A stretch of DNA of 64,000 nt. It comes from Primula veris (Eukaryota; Streptophyta; Magnoliopsida; Ericales; Primulaceae). The stretch is taken from contig OY821742.1 in assembly GCA_963682055.1 (NCBI GenBank), forward strand, positions 30,785,060 through 30,849,059. The letters run 5' to 3'. A program made the translations under genes and the position numbers. How positions within the stretch are numbered: the stretch's first letter is position 1; every line of letters begins with the position of its first letter. Of the stretch, positions 1 through 10,150 are shown in pieces. The notes under the pieces were generated by a model. That model worked only from the letters and a program-made list of their open reading frames with translations, was not told where the DNA came from and made no database searches.

Positions 1-703
1 TATTTCCCTGATCCTTAAAAAAGATAATCCTACTCATATTAGGGATTACTGGCCTATTTCTTGATGCAACTCTATATACAAGTGCATTTCTAAGCTTATA
101 GCTAGTAGAATTAAGCCTCATTTAGATAATCTTATTGCTAAAAATCAGTCTGCCTTTATTAAGGGTCGTAGCATTACTGACAATATCTTGCTTGCTCAAG
201 AGATTATGCAAGGTTACCATCTTGATAAAGGTAAGCCTAAGGTTGCTCTTAAAGTGGATCTTATGAAGGCTTTTGATTCTATCAATTGGCTATTTATTAG
301 TGACACTTTGGAATTAATGGGGTTCCCTCCTAGTCTTAGGAATTGGGTTAAGGAGTGTATCTCCACCCCCTCTTATTCCATTATGATTAATGGTAGCAAG
401 GAATGGTTGTTTAAAGGTAAAAGAGGTATTAGACAAGGAGATCCCCTGCCTTCTTACCTTTTTGTTATTTGCATGAACGTTTTATCACTTATTCTTGAGA
501 AAATGTGTGGTTCTGCCATCTTTAAATTTCATGCTAAGTGTAAAAATTTGAAAATTACCCACTTGTGCTTTGCTGATGATTTACTATTGTTTGCTAATGG
601 TGATTTAGACTCAGTTAAGATAATCTCTAAGGCTTTAGAAGATTTCTCTAGTTTTTCTGGACTGGTTCCTAATCCTGATAAGAGTAGCATTTTCCAATAT
701 TCT
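1..703 (+). pseudogene. LINE (L1-type) reverse transcriptase fragment
   Basis: Central reverse transcriptase domain of a plant L1-type non-LTR retrotransposon, which copies its own mRNA at a nicked chromosomal target. Frame 2 reads through from base 2. It shows the block around 'NQSAFIKGRSITDNI', the catalytic 'KAFDSINW' block, 'GIRQGDP', and the 'FADD' active-site box at 569-580. The longest open stretch starts at the Met at 188, but homology extends upstream of it, broken by an in-frame TGA at 62-64 where relatives have Cys. It is therefore a pseudogene. The left end is cut by the window; the right end is cut exactly at the TG of an LTR at 704. The protein is close to the RT of the minus-strand LINE at 34465-35448, so both belong to one family. 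Confidence 0.9.
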
Positions 704-2514
704 TGTAACATCCCGTATTCTTATAAATGATTTTATTTATGATTTACCTTATCCAAAAACGTTTTACACAAATTTTACCAAAAACCGGTCACTCGACTAA
801 TTTTTAGCCAAAAACCGAAACTCTTCCGAAATACTTTATTTTTAAAACCTGTTACTAATTTTATAAATAAAAAGGACCAAATAGATTTGTTTCTAAAGAT
901 TTGTTATTTTTGAGTAGTAAAATAATATTTTTGGATCATGAGTTAACTTTTAAAACTTTGGGGACCAAATAGTTCGCTTCCACAAACTCTCTCAAAACAG
1001 TTTGAACATCTTCAATTCAGCTCACTTTCAAAGAAAAAAAAACCAAAAGCAAGAAAGAAAAGAGAGATTCCAACACTTAGGAAAAAGAAGAAGAAACCAC
1101 GTTAGCGGATTCTTACCGGAAGCATCTCCTCTACGCACTAAGGTAACGGGGGTTATCCATTGCAACTAGACGATGGAGTATGTTAGGGTTAGGCCTTACG
1201 TTTATTGTAAATTGAGGGTTTTGCCTTTATCTCAATTATGTTCTTAAATTGTTAATTGGGTTTTATTTGTTATACCTTTAATTCACTTATTTGAATTGTA
1301 GAAATTGAGAAATTAGACTTATTAATTTCGAATTAATGAGATTATGGATGGGTTTGCATGTTTTATGAGTTGATTATGTGATATTATAGTTGTTGAGGAA
1401 ATTGGGTAAATTTATGTTGAATAAAGATGAATTGTAGTTTATGCATATAAGGTGTTTGTTAAAATACCTGAATGAGATTTATGTTGTTGGACTTGTTTGG
1501 CTAGTTGTGAATCTAGCACCTATGCTTATGGGTTTTCTTGAATTTCGTTAAAGTCACGTATGAGAATGTGATAATTGATTGGTTTAATATTATTGGCCGA
1601 GGCCTTGTGATTTATTTATTTGTTAGCAATGGTCTATGTCTCTTCCTATACCAGGGACATAAGACGGCCGAGGGGTATAGGGAATGACTCGTCTTACGGA
1701 CAGGGGCGAGTGGCGTGAAGAGGTCCTAGTGTGCACTTTTATTATTTTTGTTAGCAATGGTCTATGTCTCTTCCTATACCGGGGACATAAGATGGCCGAG
1801 AGGTATAGGGAATGACTCGTCGTACGAACTTGGGCGAGTGGCGTGAAGAGGTCCAAGTACGCATTTTAAATTTAATTTTTGTTAGCAATGGTCTATGTCT
1901 CTTCCTATACCGGGGACATAAGACGGCCGAGGGGTATAGGGAATGACCTACCTTACAGACTGGGGTAGGTGGCGTGAGAGGTCCATGTTTGCTATAGATG
2001 TGTGTTGAAGTTATTTAGTTTATTTCATTGTACGATGCTATTTTATTTCTTTTTATACATTGTTATTGTAGTTGTTGTTGTGAGTTCTTGCATTTATGGG
2101 ATGGAGTGATGGTATCTTGGTGGTGCCGTCCCGTCTATGTATGTGCGTGGGACTCACCATTACAGTTTTGTCTTTCAGGTACAACTTAGGTTGGCACATT
2201 TGGATAGGAGCATTAGCAAAGTATCGCATGGGCTCGGGGCTTCTTTCCGTTGTTTTCTTTTCACTTAGACTAGTTTTTGAGGTTGTAGCATACGGGCAAA
2301 TTACTTTCGTTTGTTATCTTTTATAAATCTTTTCAAACCTTCTTGTCTTGTAGCCGCGTTTGGCAAACACTTTTTATTTAATTTTTTAATTGTTTCTTTA
2401 GCTCGCAAGTCTTTTTCTTTTAAAACTTAAATTTTGTGCCAGCAGGTTCTTTTTCCTTTTGTTTAAAAAGGTCACGCCTTGATGTCCGTGTTTTGCGGAT
2501 TTTGGGGTGTGACA
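704..2514 (+). repeat. 5' LTR of the gypsy element
   Basis: Begins TGTAACATCC and ends GGTGTGACA directly before the PBS. The first half matches, by eye, the solo LTR on the minus strand at 32691-34459, so both are one LTR family. It contains three tandem units of about 110 nt (1621-1985) and ends in a segment shared with the 3' LTR (from about 2060 on, including 'acaacttagg' and 'agccgcgtttggcaaa'). Confidence 0.88.
1621..1985 (+). repeat. Three tandem structured units inside the 5' LTR
   Basis: Units at about 1621-1726, 1749-1855 and 1879-1985, each opening with 'tgttagcaatggtctatg' and closing with 'gaggtcc'. In unit 1, ATGTC (1636-1640) can pair with GACAT (1656-1660), CCTATACC (1645-1652) with GGTATAGG (1674-1681), and ACTCG (1687-1691) with CGAGT (1707-1711). 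The first two helices interleave like an H-type pseudoknot. In unit 3 the last helix is ACCTACC/GGTAGGT, so both arms changed while pairing was kept. Related units occur at 8700-9032, 33214-33573 and 63487-63583. Confidence 0.8.
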
Positions 2515-2517
2515 AGT

Positions 2518-2529
2518 TGGTATCAGAGC
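2518..2529 (+). other. Primer binding site (initiator tRNA-Met)
   Basis: TGGTATCAGAGC, three bases after the 5' LTR end. It is complementary to the 3' end of plant initiator tRNA-Met and primes minus-strand DNA synthesis. This fixes the 5' LTR boundary. Confidence 0.92.
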
Positions 2530-3710
2530 TAACCAGGTTCTTGTATACTTTGGGACGACGGGAAGATGGGTAACCATTGGACCAAGATCCATCGTATCAT
2601 TTTCACAAAACTTTTCCAAAAAAAAAAAATTCAATCTTTTTCTAAAACGGGGGGTTGCATTTAGCTTAAGACATGTAGCTAGAATTTAGTGGTAGTTGAT
2701 GAAAGGAAAGTCCACATGTGAGGCAAGTTGGGGACAATGAGGACGCTTGTTGATCGCGGCTCGCCAAACTAGTGGGTGGACCTCTCGTCGTATGTGTGAA
2801 GGAATACCTTAGCGATGTGGAGTTCTAGAGTATGCGAGGACGCTCGGGTGCTTTAGGATAACGTATCGTGATGGGTTATCCCTCGCACTTTTGTGTTCTT
2901 TGTATGTGTGTGTAGATTTATATAGTGTGTATGAGGTATAAGTTTGCATGTCAAGTAGTGGCGAACTATTAGAGTGCGAGAATTGTGAAGTTGTTGGTTT
3001 TATGTAGTGTGTTTTAAAATTATTAACTTGTGTGGTAATGAACATTTTATGCGAATGGATGTTGATATGTTGTGGACTAAAATGATGTAGTTGTGTGATA
3101 TGTTCCATGTAAGGAATTTACAAGTGTTGAGGAATTTTACATTTTTGTATTGATAATTTTCTGCAGAAAAACGATTGGTCGTTTTTTTTTAAGTTTTATT
3201 TCGATCGATCGCATTTTTCAGACCTCTCTGGTCAGATTTTGACCAAAACGATCGGTCGTTTTGTCAAAAACGACCGGCCGTATTTTTCAGACCTCTCGGG
3301 TCATATTTAGACCAAAACGATCGATCGTTTTGTCCAAAACGATCGGTCGTGTTCTGGCAATTTTACGGTTTTCTCGCTATACTTCAAACGCTCGTAACTC
3401 CTTCGTTTTTACTCCGAATTTGATTCCGCTTGAAGCGTTGGCTTTGTATTTCAGTACTCTATAATTTTGAACCTTAGAAATCTTGATAAATTATTAGCAT
3501 GCAAAATGAACTTTTATCATGTTTTACATGTTTTGTGATTATCGTGTAATGTGCGGAACGCTGTACTGTTTGATTAGCGGAATTTGAAATTTTTGGTGGG
3601 ACGTAGATTTTGTTAATTATTAGGAGTCAAGATGAATAAGTATAGTATTCATGTATGAGTAGTAATGTCAAGTGAGACAACTAAAGTGTCGGTTTAACCT
3701 GTTTGTAGTC
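2530..3710 (+). other. Gypsy leader (untranslated region before gag)
   Basis: About 1.2 kb between the PBS and the first gag codon. No coding homology was seen. It holds a cluster of near-palindromes at 3166-3357. A long leader is usual for Tekay elements and would carry packaging or dimerisation signals, which I infer rather than see. Confidence 0.6.
3166..3357 (+). repeat. Cluster of near-palindromic ACGATCGGTCGT motifs
   Basis: Six variants of AAAACGATCGGTCGTTTT within 190 bases: about 3167-3185, 3201-3212, 3245-3263, 3265-3283, 3313-3331 and 3335-3352. A separate repeat, 'tttttcagacctct', sits between them twice. Each motif can self-pair. Confidence 0.75.
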
Positions 3711-5160
3711 ATGGCTATTACCACGAGAACTGGTGGACGAGGAACAGCTACACACGGGGGCGCACCACCATCAAGCGGTGTGGATACCTGAGGTGGGGCA
3801 AATGGAAGAGGAAGAAGAGCTCCAAGAGGGAGGGGAGCAACTAGAGGGAGAAGGGCTGCTAGAGGTCGTGGGGGGAGAAGTAACGCTAGTGCCCCACCAC
3901 CTGAGCAACCCGAGGAAGAGGAAGAAGCTGAGAATGTATATGAGGAGGTGAATGAGGAAGAAGAGGAGACATACGCACCTGAACCGGAATCGGTAGACGC
4001 TAACCAAGTGATGACCGACCTTCAGAAGGTGGTGCAAATGATGGTGCAGAATGTACAAGCTGGAAGTTGAAGTAATAATGGATTGCTTAACTTCACCCGA
4101 TTGGGGGTTCCGACTTTCGATGGGATAGGTGAACCATCCATAGCTGAGGGATGGGTGGACGAAATGGAGAAATACTTATCGGCAGCGGGGATAGTAGATG
4201 GGGAACAACAGGTGAATATGGCTCAGTTTCACCTAAAGGGTGAAGCACGGAAGTGGTGGTTGGGGATCATGGATACTTACGACTTAACCAACATCAACTG
4301 GAACGAGTTCATCGAATTGTTTAACCGACAGTTTCTTCCCGATTCTTATAAGGATGAAATGAGGAGGAGGTTTGATGAACTATACCAAGGAGGTATGACT
4401 GTTCAAGCATACCAGCTAAAGTTTACCTCACTCTCGAGGTATGCCCCAGACTTGGTTCTAGGGGGTGCAGAAAAATGTAGGAGATTCATGAAGGGGCTAA
4501 ACCCGACCATCTCATTGCAATTGGCATCGGCCCGCCATGTCAACTATAATGAGTTGGTAAAATCGGCTCAAGCTGTGGAAGGAGCTCTACTCCATAGCAA
4601 GAGACTCTTGGAGAAGTCGAAAACCAGAAATGCTCTGAGGGAAGAGAAGAAGCGGACTTGGGATAGGGCAAATAATTCGCGTTTTCCACAACAGGGCAGA
4701 GGAGAGAGGGGTTTTAATCCACTACCGACAAACGTCGTGATGAGGAGAGCATGTTTCCACTGTGGAGATGCGAACCATCGACAATTCGAATGCCCTATAA
4801 TCCAATGTAGGACTTGCAACCGATTTGGACATACGGCAAGGGTTTGTCCCGGGGGACAAGGAAGAATCGACACCAACCGGCCCTTTAACCAACCTAGGTT
4901 GCCACCACCATCACCAAGAGGACCGGAATTTGTGCAACAACACCAATTACCTGGGAACCAAGGGGGAGGGTTTCGAGGTAACCACCAAGGAGGGGATAAC
5001 CGTGAGAACTACCGAGGAGGCCATCAAGGCCTAGGGAACCGAGGAAATAATGGGAGAAATCGAGGACCGCAAGGAAACCCACCAGCTCAAGCTCGTCTAT
5101 ATGCCTTGCCACAGTTGCCAAACCAAGGAGACCCGACAAATGTACAAGGTATGGTTCTTG
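3711..5160 (+). pseudogene. gag: Gypsy gag (capsid and nucleocapsid), nonsense-mutated
   Basis: Structural polyprotein part that packages element RNA in cytoplasmic particles. Start chosen at ATG 3711, after the leader. In-frame TGA codons lie at 3789-3791 and 4068-4070. The N-terminus is a Gly/Arg-rich then Glu-rich stretch. The retrotransposon gag domain follows at about 4090-4560, with 'GEARKWW' and 'FNRQFLPDSYKDEMRRRF'. Two CCHC zinc knuckles follow: 'CFHCGDANHRQFEC' near 4750-4794 and 'CRTCNRFGHTARVC' near 4810-4851. A Gly/Asn/Pro-rich linker leads to the protease in the same frame. Two knuckles rather than one is slightly unusual for the lineage. The gag domain itself is intact over 4083-5160. 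Confidence 0.88.
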
Positions 5161-7169
5161 TGTGCTCATCTTGGGCACATGTTCTTTTCGATACGGGAGC
5201 TTCGCGTTCTTTTATATCTAGATGTCTAGTTGAGTCTTTGTCGTTAGAAATTGGGGTTCTAGAGAACCCGATTGTTGTAGAGACTCCTGTTGGGGGTCGA
5301 GTTGTGTTGGACCGAGTGTGTCGGTCTTGTGAGATAATGGTCGCAGACCACACATTTACGTTTTATTTAGTTGTTATAGAGATGTCAGGATTCGACGTGA
5401 TACTTGAAATGGACTGGTTGGTTCATTTCAACTCTTTCATCGATTGTGTTCGACGAAAAATTTTCCTTACAACTTTATCCGGAGATGAGGTGTTCTTTCG
5501 TGGGGAAAGGGATGCTACCCTTTCTTCTATTCCTTATTATTCCTAGCGGGTTGTGGGCAACCTGTCTTGTATTTTGGCTAGTCTCTCGATAGTGGATAAC
5601 GACGAGGAAGTGGAAATGTGGCCAAATGTAGTGGACGATTTTAGAGATGTGTTTCCGAATGATCTACCGGGGTTACCACCGAAGAGAGGGTTAGATTTTT
5701 CTATCGACTTGGTACCGGGAACGGCACCCATAGCCATTTCCCCTTACTGTTTGGCACCGGCAGAGTTGAAAGAGTTAAGTAAGAAGTTAGAGGAACTATT
5801 GGAGAAGGGGTTTATTAGGCGGAGTACGTCACCGTGGGCGGCACCGGCCTTATTCGTGCAAAAGAAGGATGGATCGATGAGGATGTGCATTGACTATCGG
5901 AAGCTAAATAGGGTGACTATTAAGAATAAGTACCCACTATATCGAATTGATGATTTGTTTGACCAACTGAAGGGAGCGACGTTCTTTTCAAAAATCGACT
6001 TGCGATCAGGCTATCACCAATTGAGGGTGAAGGATGAGGACATTTCGAAAACGGCCTTTAGGACTCGGTATGGCCATTATGAGTTTGTGGTCATGTCATT
6101 CGGGTTAACTAATGCGCCAGCGGCATTTATGGAGTTAATGAACCGGATCTTTATGGAGTATCTCGACAAGTTCGTGGTGGTCTTCGTCGATGATATCTTG
6201 ATTTACTCGAGTTCAAGAGAGGAATACGGGGAGCATCTCCATTTAGCGTTGCTCATGTTGAGAGAGCACCAACTTTACGGAAAGTTTAGCAAATGTGAGT
6301 TTTGGCTAAATGAGGTGAATTTTCTTGGACATGTGATCTCGGAAGAAGGGGTAAAGGTGGATGCAATGAAAATTGAGGCGGTTTCGAATTGGGCACAACC
6401 GAAAAATGTGTTCGAGATTTGGAGTTTCTTGGGTTTAGCGGGATACTATCGACGGTTCGTCAAGGATTTCTCGAAGTTGGCAACTCCAATGACTCACCTT
6501 ACCAAGAAAGGGGTGAAGTTCGTGTGGAGTGAGGCATGCGAGGAAGGTTTCCTAGAGCACAAGAAGCGGTTAACTAGTTCCCCCATACTAGTTATTCCCG
6601 AGCAGGGAAAGGGTTACCAATTGTATTGCGATGCTTCGAAAGAAGGGTTGGGTTGCGTCTTGATGCAAGACGGAAAGATTATCACATATGCTTCGCGACA
6701 ACTTAAGGTTCACGAAAAGAACTATCCGACACATGACCTAGATCTAGCGGCAATAGTTCATGCGTTGAAAATATGGAGGCATTATCTGTTCGGGGAAAAG
6801 TTCGAAGTGTTCTCAGATCACAAGAGCTTAGGGTATATTTTTACCCAACGTGATCTAAATATGCGACAACGACGATGGATGAAATATTTGGAACAGTACG
6901 ACTACGACTTGCACTATCACCCGGGAAAGGCCAATGTAGTGGCGGATGCTTTGAGTCGAAAGTCCCATGCGACCTTAGCGCATTTTGCAGTCGACGAATG
7001 GAGGATGATGGGAAAAGTGAATGAGTTCAACTTGGAGTTGGGGAGTGTTAATGTGGGGACCTTGTATACAATACTGGTACAACCGGAACTTGTGAGTAGG
7101 GTTTTGGAAGCACAATATGGGGACGAGAAAGTGGAGAACTGTGAGAAACAGATGAGTTCGAACGAATGA
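5161..7169 (+). pseudogene. pol: Gypsy pol: protease, reverse transcriptase, RNase H
   Basis: Same frame as gag. The aspartic protease motif 'LFDTGASRSFIS' is at about 5185-5220. TAG at 5544-5546 breaks the frame, then reading continues through the protease-RT linker. RT is at about 5790-6400 with '[11 protein letters not shown]', '[12 protein letters not shown]' and the active-site '[11 protein letters not shown]' near 6178-6210. RNase H is at about 6610-6960, with '[10 protein letters not shown]' and '[15 protein letters not shown]'-like residues near 6915-6960. The stretch 5553-7166 is open for 538 codons and all catalytic Asp residues are present, so only nonsense changes disable it. It ends at TGA 7167-7169. 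Confidence 0.92.
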
Positions 7170-8530
7170 TTAGATGCTTGGACGAAAGGAACCGATGGAG
7201 GACTATGATTTAAGGGAAGGACTTATGTGACGGAAAACATGAGGAACGAGGTATTAAAGGAGTTTCACCACTCCCGATTAGCCATTCATCCCGGCGGGAC
7301 GAAAATGTATCACGATGCGAAGAGACAATTTTGGTGGCCCGGAATAAAACGAGATGTAGCTTCATATATTAACAGGTGTCTAACTTGCCAGCAAGTGAAA
7401 GTGGAACACCAAAGGCCGGCGGGTATGCTCTAACCCTTACCGGTGGCGGAATGGAAGTGGGAAAGGATAGCAATAGATTTTGTGACTAACTTACCTAAAT
7501 CGGTAAGTGGGAATAACGCTGTGTGGGTTGTGGTCGTCCGTTTGACCAAATCCGTACACTTCATTGCAATTAAGATGACGAATTCGGTGGAAATCTTGGA
7601 ACGAAAGTATGTGAAGGAGATTGTTAGACTTCATGGGGTACCGATTTCGATAGTATCGGATCGAGACGCGAGGTTTGTGTCTAGATTCAGGGGCGCATTG
7701 CAAAATGCCTTAGGGACCAAGTTGACAATGAGTACGGCGTTCCATCCCCAAACGGATGGATAATCGGAGCGGACTATCCAAGTGCTAGAGGATATGTTGC
7801 GCGCATGTGTGAATGACTTCAAGGGAGGCTGGGAGAGCCATCTACCCTTAGTTGAGTTTGCATATAATAATAGCTTCCAAGCTAGTATTGGCATGTCAAC
7901 TTTCGAGGCTTTATACGGGCGGCCGTGTAGGTCTCCGGTGTGTTGGACCGAGGTGGGAGAAGCGGAAATGTTAGAACCGCAATTGATTCAAGAAACGACA
8001 GAAAAGATTAAGTTAATTGGATAAAGGCTTGAGACGGCTCGAAGTAGGCAAAAGAGTTATGCGGATAAGAGGAGGAGACCTTTGGAGTTTGAAAAGGGGG
8101 ATCAAGTATTTTTGCGAGTTTCGCCAAGGAAGGAGATTATGAGGTTTGGCTCTAAAGGGAAGTTGAGCCCGAGATTTATCGGACCATTTGAGATCATGGA
8201 CCGAGTTGGAGAAGTTGCATACCGGTTGGACTTGCCACCAAAGTTGGCGGGAGTTCACCCGGTGTTTCATGTGTCAATGTTGAAAAAGTACCATCACGAC
8301 CCTTTACACGTGGTGGACTTTGAGGACATTGAGGTTAGTGCGGATGTGACCTACGAGGTGGGACCTATGAGGATTATCGATGTGCAAGAGAAGGAACTTC
8401 GAGGAAAAACAATTAGATTGGTAAAGGTGGTTTGGAAACACTATGGGGCCGAGGAGGCAACTTGGGAACGCGAGGATGGATGAAGAGGAAGTATCCTGAC
8501 CTCGTCTTTTCTTTAGGTACTTTTCCTTAG
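7170..8530 (+). pseudogene. pol: Gypsy pol: integrase and chromodomain-like tail
   Basis: Continues in the same frame with stops at 7206-7208, 7431-7433, 7761-7763, 8022-8024 and 8481-8483. The HHCC zinc finger is at about 7264-7410 (two His in 'FHHSRLAIHPG', two Cys in 'RCLTCQQ'). The catalytic core follows with Asp in '[10 protein letters not shown]', Asp in '[10 protein letters not shown]', and a Glu just after the stop at 7761. The usual 'FHPQTDG' is followed by that TAA where the family has Gln. The tail from about 8330 is chromodomain-like, with 'LVKVVWKHYGAEEATWE'. At about 8480 the frame shifts by one, and the ending 'MKRKYPDLV' reads in another frame to TAG at 8528-8530. Confidence 0.88.
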
Positions 8531-8540
8531 ATGCTTTCTA

Positions 8541-8574
8541 ATTTCGGGACGAAATTTCTTTATCGGGGAAGGGT
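8541..8574 (+). other. Polypurine tract region and conserved ATTTCGGGACGAAAT palindrome
   Basis: 'atttcgggacgaaattt' (8541-8557) followed by 'ggggaagggt' directly before the 3' LTR. The purine run is the likely plus-strand primer. The same palindrome precedes the 3' LTR of both non-coding elements at 24778-24794 and 39248-39265 (minus strand). Confidence 0.75.
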
Positions 8575-9558
8575 TGTAACGCCTAGAGTTTGGAGTTTAT
8601 TTTATTAGAGTTTAGTTTACTAGAAAGACCCGTATTTTGAGTCTTGTAGACGTTTTGGAGTTGTTGAAGTAGGAGAATGTCATCTTAGTTGTTGAGCTAG
8701 AAGCATGTCTCTTCTTATACCGGGGTATAGGGAATGACTCGTTTTACGGACTGGGGTGAGTGGCATGAAGAGGTCCAAGTTCGCACTTTAAATATTTATT
8801 TGTTGGCAATGGTCTATGCCTCTTCCTATACCGGGGGCATAAGACGAGCAGAGGGGTATAGGAAATGACCTACCTTACGGACTGTGGTAGGTGGCGTGAG
8901 AGGTCCATGTGTGTTATTTTATATGTTGGCAATGGTCTATGTCTCTTCCTATACCGGGGACATAAGATGAGCCGAGGGGTATAGCGAATGACTCGTCTTA
9001 CGGACTGGGGCGAGTGGCGTGAGAGATCCATGTTTGTTATAGATGTTTGTTGGAGTTACTTAATTTATTTCGTTGTACGATGTTATTATATTTCTTTTTA
9101 TACGTTGTTATCATAGTTGTTGTTTGTGAGTTCTTGCATTTATGGGATGGAGTGACGGTATCTTGTGTGGTGCCGTCCTGTCTATGTATGTGCGTGGGAC
9201 TCACCGTTACAGTTTTGTCTTTCAGGTACAACTTAGGTTGAGGCGTTTGGATAGGAGCATTAGCAAGGTATCGCATGGGTTCGGGGCTTCTTTGAATCGT
9301 TTTCTTTTACTTAGACTATTTTCGAGGTTGTAGCATACGGGCAAATTATATTCGTTTGTTTTCTTTTTATATAACTTTGTTAAAACCATCTCGTCTTTTA
9401 GCCGCGTTTGGCAAATATTTTTATTTATTCGTCTAATTGTTCCATTAGCTCGCAAGTTATTTTCTTTTAAAACTTAAATTTTGTACCAACAGGTTCTTTT
9501 TTCTTTTGTTCAAAAGGTCACGCCTTGATATCCGTTTTTCGGATTTTGGGGCGTGACA
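8575..9558 (+). repeat. 3' LTR of the gypsy element, with different 5' end
   Basis: Begins TGTAACGCCTAGAG right after the PPT and ends GGGGCGTGACA. The first 120 bases have no match in the 5' LTR; the rest, from the structured units onward, does. Three units are seen: one with a central deletion (about 8700-8785), then 8802-8910 and 8922-9032. Unit 8802-8910 has ATGCC/GGCAT where most units have ATGTC/GACAT. Confidence 0.85.
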
Positions 9559-10150
9559 GAAAGAACCCGCGGAGCTTCGTTGATAGCCACAATGCACCAA
9601 AATATTATTTTCCGGATCTAACCTTGCGAACCCACCCATAAGTCACGGAATCGGAGAGCCAGGGGTATTAGATCTACTCATTTCAGACAAGAGGAGCACA
9701 AGTTGGTGGTGGATATAAACCACATATATAGGGAGCAAAATGAACTACTGATTTCTTAGCAAATTTGGGGGCTAATGGTGCTAATTTCATCAATTCTAGA
9801 CCTTATGAGATGCCCAGCAAGGTTAGAGCACACATTTGTATTGATAACATGAGCTTACCAAAGTTTCGTATGATCTGAAAGGAAGATTGAGCTGCAGGAA
9901 TACTTCCTTTTTTGAAAGTTTTTGCGTAGAAGTTTAGATTTTATTGTTCTGCAAACGACTTAGTGTTCTTGGTTGTTTCTGTTCTGAGATTTTGTTCATG
10001 TTCAATAACAGACTTCGTAGATTTGCTAGTTTTAGTATCTCTGAATTTCTGCTGTAATCAGAGATACGTTCTTCGATATGTTTGCTGGGTTTTATCCCAT
10101 TTTTCTCGTTAATAAAAATGGGTTTGCTTAAAAAAAAAGAAAAAATAAAT
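9559..10150 (+). pseudogene. LINE 3' end: RNase H-like remnant, 3' UTR and poly(A)
   Basis: Frames around 9690-9880 give 'DINHIYREQNE' and, after a one-base shift, 'DFLANLGANGANF' and 'SKVRAHICIDNMSLPKFR'. This is the C-terminal half of the RNase H-like domain (RVT_3) that follows the zinc-finger domain in some plant LINEs. From about 9890 it is a T-rich 3' UTR ending 'aataaaaatgggtttgctt' and an A-run at 10130-10148, a typical plant LINE tail. The minus-strand LINE in this window shows no such RNase H domain, so this tail may come from a different LINE than the fragment at 1-703. Confidence 0.7.

Larger units (their letters stand above)
704..9558 (+). mobile_element. Decayed Ty3/gypsy LTR retrotransposon (Tekay-type chromovirus)
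   Basis: Complete layout of LTR, PBS, long leader, gag-protease-RT-RNase H-integrase-chromodomain, PPT, LTR. The domain order (integrase after RT) defines Ty3/gypsy. The C-terminal chromodomain-like tail after integrase, the tRNA-Met PBS and the conserved 'ATTTCGGGACGAAATTT' before the 3' LTR fit the Tekay/Del lineage. All coding parts lie in one frame with at least eight nonsense codons and one late frameshift, so it cannot act autonomously. The two LTRs differ in length (1811 and 984 bp) and begin with unrelated sequence. The flanks ('aatattct' on the left, 'gaaagaac' on the right) show no target-site duplication, which points to a recombinant element rather than a simple insertion. Confidence 0.92.

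Noticed and set aside
1621..1985. Structured LTR units as hammerhead ribozymes (retrozyme-like)
   Set aside because: No CUGAUGA core with GAAA was found in the units. Other ribozyme classes are not excluded.
3771..4058. 95-codon minus frame over the start of gag
   Set aside because: Shadow of the Gly/Arg/Glu-rich gag coding strand, rich in Ser, His and Leu as expected of its complement.
9047..9333. Open frames in the 3' LTR shared with 2096-2326 and 33003-33197
   Set aside because: Repeated only as part of the LTR and present in different frames; no domain.
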